Positions 58,624 to 64,000 of a DNA stretch of 64,000 bases are shown piece by piece. The number at the start of each line of letters is the position of its first letter. Position 1 is the first letter of the stretch. The translations under genes and the position numbers were made by a program. Below the pieces are notes generated by a model. The model was given only the letters and a program-made list of their open reading frames with translations, did not search any database and had not been told where the DNA came from. This stretch comes from Gordonibacter urolithinfaciens (GTDB lineage: Bacteria > Actinomycetota > Coriobacteriia > Coriobacteriales > Eggerthellaceae), in the NCBI RefSeq assembly GCF_900199375.1, contig NZ_LT900217.1, forward strand, positions 1,860,001 to 1,924,000, given 5' to 3'.

Positions 58624-58717
58624 GCGAGACGGCGCGCCAAGCGCACGGCATTCCAGGAGGATTGCCCGCTTCCCCTGTTCGGTTCGCACATCGAAGCAAC
58701 AAAGAGAGGAGACATCC

Positions 58718-61084
58718 ATGTCGAACGATTACTACGAAAGCCACCGAGGCGAATGGCAGTGGCAGGACGGCGAGTACACCGTCACGCGCACGACCGCCTG
58801 GTCGGGGCCCGGTTGCCACGACGGCTGCGGCGTGCTGTACTACACGAAGGACGGCAAGCTGGAGAAGGTGGAGGGCGACCCCGATAACCCGTTCAACCAG
58901 GGCGCGCTGTGCATGCGCTGCCTGGAGATGCCCGAGTTCGTGAACAACCCCACGCGCCTCGGCCACCCCATGAAGCGTGCCGGCGAGCGGGGCGAGAACA
59001 GATGGGAGCGCGTGTCCTGGGAGGAGGCGCTCGACCTCATCGAGGAAAAGGTACGCGCCATCTGGAAGGACTACGGCCCCGAGTCCATCGTCTGCCATAT
59101 CGGCACCGGGCGCAACAACTGCGACCAGATACCGTACCTGTGCTACGCGGCGTTCGGATCGCCGAACTTCTCCATGGGCTATCTGGCCGGCGACTCCTGC
59201 TTCTGCCCGCGCTCCGCGTCGATGGCGTCGCAGAACGGCGACTTCATGATCGCCGACTGCTCGCAGCAGTTCGAGAAGCGCTACGACGAGAGCACGGGCT
59301 GGCGCTGCCCCGAAGTCATCGTGAACTGGGGCTGCAACGCGGTCGTCTCGAACTCCGACAACTTCTTCGGCGGCTGGATCGTGGACTGCATGCAGCGCGG
59401 CTCCAAGATGATCACCATCGACCCGTCGCTCACCTGGCTGGCCTCCCGCTCGGCGTACTGGCTGCGCGTGCGCCCGGGCACCGACGCGGCTTTGGCCATG
59501 GCCATGCTCAACGTCATCATCTCCGAGGACCTCTACGACCACGATTTCGTGGCCAAGTGGTGCTACGGCTTCGACGAGCTTGCCGAGCGCGTGCGCGACT
59601 GGACGCCCGAGCGGGCTGCGGAGGTTTGCTGGGTCGAGGCCGAGGACATCGTGGGCGCCGCCCGCCTGTACGCCCAGGCCGACCCCGCCGCCATCCAGTG
59701 GGGGCTCAAGCTCGACCAGACCACCAACGCCACCGCCACCGCGTGCGCCGTCAACTCGCTGTGGGCCATCACGGGCAACGTGGACAATCCCGGCGGCAAC
59801 ATCATCATCCGCAACGCCTTCGACCAGAACCTCTCGTACGGCTACGGGTACCACCTGCTGCCGCCCGAGGTGCAGGCGAAGCGCCTGGGGGCCGAGTTCC
59901 CGCTGATGAGCCGTGCGGGCTACAGCTCCTCCGCCCATGCGGACTCCGTGCTGAAGGCCATCGAGACTGGCGAGCCGTATCCTATCCGCATGGTGTGGAT
60001 GACGTCCACGAACCCCATCGCCAACATGGGCGCCGACGCGCCGCGCCTGTTCCGCGCCTTGAAGAGCGTCGATTTCGTGGTGGTGAACGACCTGTTCATG
60101 ACGCCAACCGCCATCGCCTTCGCCGATCTGGTGCTGCCGGCCGCCATGTCTCCCGAACGCAACTCGCAGCGCTGCTGGTGGGTTCCGAACCGCACGCTCA
60201 CCAAGGTCACCCAGTACGAGGAGTGCGTCTCGGACGACGACCTGGTCACCATGGTGGGCAAGCGCCTGCACCCCGAGAACTTCCCCTGGGACGACAACGT
60301 GGGATGGATCAACCACATCTTCGAGCACGAGACGAACGACGAGCTGCCCTACAAGAGCTTCGAGGAGGCGCAGAAGGTCGTGTGGTCCTACCCGGCGTTC
60401 ACCTACCTCAAGCACGAGAAGGGCCTGCTGCGCCCCGATGGGCAGCCCGGGTTCAACACGCCGTCCGGCCGCATCGAGCTGTACAACACGAACCTCATGC
60501 TGTGGGGCTACGATCCGCTGCCCGACTTCAAGGAGCCCAGCTGCTCTCCGGTGAGCAGCCCCGAGCTCGCCGAGAAGTACCCGCTCGTCCTGACCACCGG
60601 CGCGCGGTCCTTCGAGTTCTTCCATTCCGAGCATCGCCAGGAGGGGACGACGTCGCGCGAGTTGCACCCCGACCCGCTGTTCGAGATGAGCCCTGCCGCC
60701 GCCGAGGCCGCGGGCATCTCCGAGGGCGATTGGGCCTGGATCGAGAACCAGCGCGGTCGCTGCCGCCAGAAGCTGCACGTGAACCCCTCGCTCGACGACC
60801 GCGTGGTACGCGCCGAGCACGGCTGGTGGTTCCCCGAGACCGAGGGGGCGGAGCCGAACCTGTACGGCGTGTTCGACTCCAACATCAACAACCTCACCCC
60901 GCAGTGCGAGAACGGCGACACCGGCTTCGGCGCCCCATACGCGAACCAGCTGTGCCGCGTGTACCCGTGCACAGAGGAGAACAGCCGCGTCCTGCCGGGC
61001 GAGCAGGTCACCAGGCGCGGGGGCTATTCCAAGGTAATCGACGAGTCCAACGGCGACGTGAAGGTGGGTGCTATCTATGGCTAA
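58718..61084 (+). CDS. Molybdopterin oxidoreductase, DMSO reductase superfamily, copy 1
   Basis: 788-aa catalytic subunit without Tat signal, so cytoplasmic. N-terminal iron-sulfur region has WSGPGCHDGCGVLYY and GALCMRC: C33, C37, C65 and C68; the first Cys of the usual CxxCxxxC is Gly. Bis-MGD binding regions (IVNWGCNAVVSNSDN, MVWMTSTNPIANMG) and the C-terminal molydopterin-binding domain (LTTGARSFEFFHSEHR) are complete. The general style recalls the pyrogallol transhydroxylase/acetylene hydratase/catechol dehydroxylase branch. Its stop overlaps the ferredoxin gene by 8 bp. Substrate unknown. Confidence 0.88.
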   Translation: MSNDYYESHRGEWQWQDGEYTVTRTTAWSGPGCHDGCGVLYYTKDGKLEKVEGDPDNPFNQGALCMRCLEMPEFVNNPTRLGHPMKRAGERGENRWERVSWEEALDLIEEKVRAIWKDYGPESIVCHIGTGRNNCDQIPYLCYAAFGSPNFSMGYLAGDSCFCPRSASMASQNGDFMIADCSQQFEKRYDESTGWRCPEVIVNWGCNAVVSNSDNFFGGWIVDCMQRGSKMITIDPSLTWLASRSAYWLRVRPGTDAALAMAMLNVIISEDLYDHDFVAKWCYGFDELAERVRDWTPERAAEVCWVEAEDIVGAARLYAQADPAAIQWGLKLDQTTNATATACAVNSLWAITGNVDNPGGNIIIRNAFDQNLSYGYGYHLLPPEVQAKRLGAEFPLMSRAGYSSSAHADSVLKAIETGEPYPIRMVWMTSTNPIANMGADAPRLFRALKSVDFVVVNDLFMTPTAIAFADLVLPAAMSPERNSQRCWWVPNRTLTKVTQYEECVSDDDLVTMVGKRLHPENFPWDDNVGWINHIFEHETNDELPYKSFEEAQKVVWSYPAFTYLKHEKGLLRPDGQPGFNTPSGRIELYNTNLMLWGYDPLPDFKEPSCSPVSSPELAEKYPLVLTTGARSFEFFHSEHRQEGTTSRELHPDPLFEMSPAAAEAAGISEGDWAWIENQRGRCRQKLHVNPSLDDRVVRAEHGWWFPETEGAEPNLYGVFDSNINNLTPQCENGDTGFGAPYANQLCRVYPCTEENSRVLPGEQVTRRGGYSKVIDESNGDVKVGAIYG

Positions 61085-61412
61085 CGCATTGATGATCGAC
61101 TACGAGTTCTGCACGGGCTGCCACGCCTGCGAGGTGGCCTGCAAGAAGCATTTGGGCCTGCCCGCGGGCCAGCACGGCATCCGCGTGCTCCAGGACGGCC
61201 CCCGCGAGCTGGAGAACGGCAGGTGGGAGTACAACTTCCTGCCCATGCCCACGTCGCTGTGCGACCTGTGCGCCTCCCGCCTGGCCGAGGGCAAGGACGC
61301 CGCCTGCGTCCACCACTGCCCGGCCCACTGCATGGCGCTCGGGCCGGCCGAGGAGCTGGCGGCACGGTTCGACGGGAAGGTCGACCGCGCGCTGTTCGTT
61401 CCCGCTCAGTAA
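61077..61412 (+). CDS. Small 4Fe-4S ferredoxin subunit, copy 1
   Basis: 111 aa electron-transfer partner. CTGCHACEVACKKH near the start and CDLCASRLAEGKDAACVHHCP in the second half provide eight Cys, enough for two clusters. Shorter than NrfC/DmsB-type subunits (about 200 aa), like the small subunit of pyrogallol transhydroxylase-type enzymes. Starts inside the end of the oxidoreductase gene, so it is translationally coupled. DNA identical to the second copy over at least 213 bp. Confidence 0.88.
   Translation: MANALMIDYEFCTGCHACEVACKKHLGLPAGQHGIRVLQDGPRELENGRWEYNFLPMPTSLCDLCASRLAEGKDAACVHHCPAHCMALGPAEELAARFDGKVDRALFVPAQ
61080..61292 (+). repeat. 213-bp identical direct repeat, copy 1
   Basis: Every base from 61080 to 61292 equals 63788-64000 (offset 2708). 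The repeat covers the ferredoxin gene from its second codon and may continue beyond the window edge. Confidence 0.95.
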
Positions 61413-61466
61413 CGACGGTTCGCGCCGGGTGCCCTGCCGCCCGGCGCGGTTATGGAAGGAGAAGCA

Positions 61467-63785
61467 ATGGATCAGGCCAATAGCTACTACGAGGCCCATA
61501 AGGGCGAGGTGGAGTGGCGAGACGGCGACTACACGGTGACGCGCACGACGGTGTGGTCGGGGCCCGGCTGCCACGACGGCTGCGGCGTGCTGTACTACAC
61601 GAAGGACGGCAAGCTGGAGAAGGTGGAGGGCGACCCCGACTGCCCCTTCAACCAGGGCACGCTGTGCATGCGCTGCCTGGAGATGCCCGAAGCCGTGAAC
61701 CATCCCGACCGGCCGACCGGTCCGCTCAAGCGGGCGGGCGAGCGCGGCGAGAACAAGTGGGAGCCCGTCACCTGGGACGAGGCCTACGACATCATCGAGG
61801 AGAAGGTGCGCGCCATCTGGAAGGACTACGGCGCCGAGTCCATCGCGTGCATGATCGGCACCGGCCGCAACAACTGCTGGCAGATCCCGTACCTGTGCTA
61901 CGCGGCGTTCGGCTCGCCGAACTTCTGCCTGGGATTTCTCTCGGGCGAGTCGTGCTTCCAGCCGCGCTCGGCGGCCATGGCCTCCATGAACGGCGACTTC
62001 CTCATCGCCGACATGTCGCAGCAGTTCGAGAGCCGCTACGACACCGAGAACACCGAGTGGGTTCCGCCCGAGATGATCGTGGTCTGGGGATGCAACCCCA
62101 TCGCCTCGAACTCCGACAACTTCTACGGCGGCTGGGTCGTCGACTGCATGCAGCGCGGCAGCCGGTTGATCACCGTCGACCCGTCGCTCACCTGGTTGGC
62201 GGCCCGTTCCGACTACTGGCTGCGCCTGCGCCCCGGCACCGACGGCGCGCTCGCCCTGGCCATGCTCAACGTCATCATCTCCGAGGATCTCTACGACCGC
62301 GAGTTCGTCGAGAAGTGGTGCTACGGGTTCGACGAGCTTGCCGAGCGCGTCAAGGAATGGACGCCGGAGCGGGCGGAGGCGGTGTGCTGGGTTCCGAAGG
62401 ACACCATAATCGGGGCGGCGCGCGCCTACGCGAAGGCCAAGCCCGCCACCGTCCACTGGGGCCTGCCCATCGACCAGGCGGTTGTCGGTATCCCCACGGC
62501 GCAGGCCATCAACGCGCTGTGGGCCGTCACCGGCAACACGGACGTGCCGGGCGGCAACATCATCATCCGCAACGCGTTCGAGCAGAACGTTTCGTACAAC
62601 TACGGCTACCAGACCCTTCCCGCCGAGGTGCAGGCCAAGCGCATCGGCGCGGAGTACCCGCTCATGTCCAAGGCCGGGTTCAGCTCCACGGCCCATTCGG
62701 ACTCCATCCTGCAGGCCATCGAGACCGGCGAGCCGTATCCCATCCGCATGCTCTGGCTTTCCTCCACGAACCCTATTGCCAACATGGCGTCCGACGCGCC
62801 GCGCGTCTACCGGGCGGTGCGCACCCTCGACTTCGTCGTGGTGTCCGACCCGTTCCTCACCCCCACGGCCGTGGCGTTTGCCGACGTGTTCCTGCCGGCG
62901 TCCATGAGCTGCGAGCGCAACACGCAACGCGTGTGGTGGGTGCCGCTGCGCGGCATGAAGAAGGTGACGCAGTTCGCCGACGTGCGTTCCGACGACACCA
63001 TCGTCACGGACCTCGGACGCCGCCTGCATCCCGAGAACTTCCCCTGGACCGACGACATCGGCTGGACGAACGACATCCTCGTCAACGACACGCCAGGTTA
63101 CGACGGCGACTTCGAGCAGCTGTGCAAGGACGTGTACGTCTATCCCGCGTTCGAGTACCGCAAGCACGAGAAGGGCCTGCTGCGCCCCGACGGGCAGCCC
63201 GGTTTCAACACGCCGTCCGGCCGCATCGAGCTCTACAACAGCATCTTCGCGCTGTGGGGCTACGACCCGCTGCCGCAGTGGGAGGAGCCATCCTGCTCGC
63301 CGTACGCCTCGCCGGAGCTGTACGAGCAGTACCCCTTCGTGCTGACGACGGGCGCGCGCTCGGTGGAGTTCTTCCATTCCGAGCATCGCCAGCTGGAGAC
63401 GAGCCGCGAGTTCCACCCCGATCCGCTGTTCGAGATGAGCCCGAAGGCTGCCGAGGCCGCAGGGCTGTCCGAGGGGGATTGGTGCTGGCTGGAGAACCAT
63501 CGCGGCCGCTGCCGCCAGAAGCTGCACGTGAACCCCTCGCTCGACGACCGCGTGGTGCGCGCCGAGCACGGCTGGTGGTTCCCGGAGCAGGAGGCCGCGG
63601 AACCCGTCCTGTTCGGGGTGTTCGACTCCAACATCAACAACCTGTTGCCGCAGTGCGAGAACGGGCCGACCGGTTACGGTGCCCCGTACAAGAACCAGCT
63701 GTGCCGTGTGTACGCCTGCACGGAGGAGAACAGCGCCGAGCTGCCCACGGCATGCGTGACGAGGAAGGACGGGTACTCGAAATGA
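61467..63785 (+). CDS. Molybdopterin oxidoreductase, DMSO reductase superfamily, copy 2
   Basis: 772 aa, paralogue of the protein at 58718 with the same N-terminal layout (WSGPGCHDGCGVLYY, TLCMRC) and a nearly identical C-terminal 100 residues, but clearly different in the middle (GFLSGESCFQPRSAAMAS in place of GYLAGDSCFCPRSASMAS; different linker near residue 540). The middle differences affect the funnel to the molybdenum, so the two probably prefer different substrates. GAAGGAGAAG precedes ATG 61467. Stop overlaps the next ferredoxin start (ATGA). Confidence 0.88.
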   Translation: MDQANSYYEAHKGEVEWRDGDYTVTRTTVWSGPGCHDGCGVLYYTKDGKLEKVEGDPDCPFNQGTLCMRCLEMPEAVNHPDRPTGPLKRAGERGENKWEPVTWDEAYDIIEEKVRAIWKDYGAESIACMIGTGRNNCWQIPYLCYAAFGSPNFCLGFLSGESCFQPRSAAMASMNGDFLIADMSQQFESRYDTENTEWVPPEMIVVWGCNPIASNSDNFYGGWVVDCMQRGSRLITVDPSLTWLAARSDYWLRLRPGTDGALALAMLNVIISEDLYDREFVEKWCYGFDELAERVKEWTPERAEAVCWVPKDTIIGAARAYAKAKPATVHWGLPIDQAVVGIPTAQAINALWAVTGNTDVPGGNIIIRNAFEQNVSYNYGYQTLPAEVQAKRIGAEYPLMSKAGFSSTAHSDSILQAIETGEPYPIRMLWLSSTNPIANMASDAPRVYRAVRTLDFVVVSDPFLTPTAVAFADVFLPASMSCERNTQRVWWVPLRGMKKVTQFADVRSDDTIVTDLGRRLHPENFPWTDDIGWTNDILVNDTPGYDGDFEQLCKDVYVYPAFEYRKHEKGLLRPDGQPGFNTPSGRIELYNSIFALWGYDPLPQWEEPSCSPYASPELYEQYPFVLTTGARSVEFFHSEHRQLETSREFHPDPLFEMSPKAAEAAGLSEGDWCWLENHRGRCRQKLHVNPSLDDRVVRAEHGWWFPEQEAAEPVLFGVFDSNINNLLPQCENGPTGYGAPYKNQLCRVYACTEENSAELPTACVTRKDGYSK

Positions 63786-64000
63786 GCGCTAACGCATTGA
63801 TGATCGACTACGAGTTCTGCACGGGCTGCCACGCCTGCGAGGTGGCCTGCAAGAAGCATTTGGGCCTGCCCGCGGGCCAGCACGGCATCCGCGTGCTCCA
63901 GGACGGCCCCCGCGAGCTGGAGAACGGCAGGTGGGAGTACAACTTCCTGCCCATGCCCACGTCGCTGTGCGACCTGTGCGCCTCCCGCCTGGCCGAGGGC
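63782..64000 (+). CDS. Small 4Fe-4S ferredoxin subunit, copy 2 (cut at right edge)
   Basis: First 73 codons of a second ferredoxin, starting MSANALMIDYEFCTGCHACEVACKKH. From codon 3 on it is the same DNA as the first copy. Overlaps the molybdoenzyme stop by 4 bp. Continues beyond the window. Confidence 0.88.
   Translation, partial: MSANALMIDYEFCTGCHACEVACKKHLGLPAGQHGIRVLQDGPRELENGRWEYNFLPMPTSLCDLCASRLAEG
63788..64000 (+). repeat. 213-bp identical direct repeat, copy 2
   Basis: Second copy of the repeat described at 61080-61292, running to the window edge. Confidence 0.95.

Overview
The window is high-GC chromosomal DNA of the Eggerthella lenta type (class Coriobacteriia). Grounds: codon use strongly biased to G/C, Tat-exported FAD reductases, tandem molybdopterin oxidoreductase/ferredoxin pairs, a membrane-anchored LuxR regulator, and a C-P lyase operon ending in the PHP-family cyclic phosphate dihydrolase (PhnPP) that the literature reports in E. 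lenta. Two perfect parS sites suggest the window lies in the origin-proximal part of the chromosome. I see no rRNA, tRNA, CRISPR array, prophage or complete insertion sequence.

Layout. 1-8.6 kb: a GGDEF protein (cut at the left edge), a Tat-type flavoprotein reductase behind a MerR-type promoter with a MerR gene convergent to it, a small alarmone synthetase, a divergent TDT-transporter/LysR pair around a 34-bp palindrome, and an aldo/keto reductase with a second MerR-type promoter. 8.65-9.0 kb: a 48-residue holin-like toxin gene with a convergent antisense RNA, resembling a type I toxin-antitoxin module. 9.08-20.7 kb: phosphonate uptake and C-P lyase genes, phnD-C-E-E then phnG-H-I-J-K-M-L, then phnPP, preceded by an array of about 11-bp repeats like a Pho box. 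20.9-25.8 kb: a truncated kinase gene, an anion permease split by a frameshift in an A7 run, and a three-gene amino-acid ABC importer.

26-42 kb is an arginine/glutamate and acid-stress block: an amidinotransferase close to animal AGAT, a DMT exporter-type protein, a hypothetical protein, an MHS-type permease with a short leader ORF, a TetR regulator, a GadC-like antiporter with a very long tail, glutamate decarboxylase, an XRE regulator, arginine deiminase and a divergent LuxR regulator. 40.8-50 kb is a 5-oxoproline (pyroglutamate) locus laid out like the Bacillus subtilis ycsF-ycsG-ycsI-kipI-kipA genes, with biotin carboxylase and biotin carrier genes inserted in the operon, an NRAMP-like transporter lacking the usual metal ligands, and an inserted PDDEXK nuclease gene. 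50-56 kb holds a MarR-like regulator with a Cys/His tail, a universal stress protein, a c-di-GMP phosphodiesterase, a DUF2871 protein and a class I aminotransferase. 56-64 kb is a respiratory island: a zinc-ribbon protein and LysR divergent from an MFS carrier, then two molybdopterin oxidoreductase/ferredoxin pairs. The two ferredoxin genes are identical at DNA level as far as the window shows, although their catalytic partners differ.

Over these genes lies a layer of small structured DNA: perfect long hairpins after genes, REP-like palindromes, a 164-bp element with 28-bp inverted ends, and palindromic operators. Functional names are by recognition of families and motifs; no database search was run.
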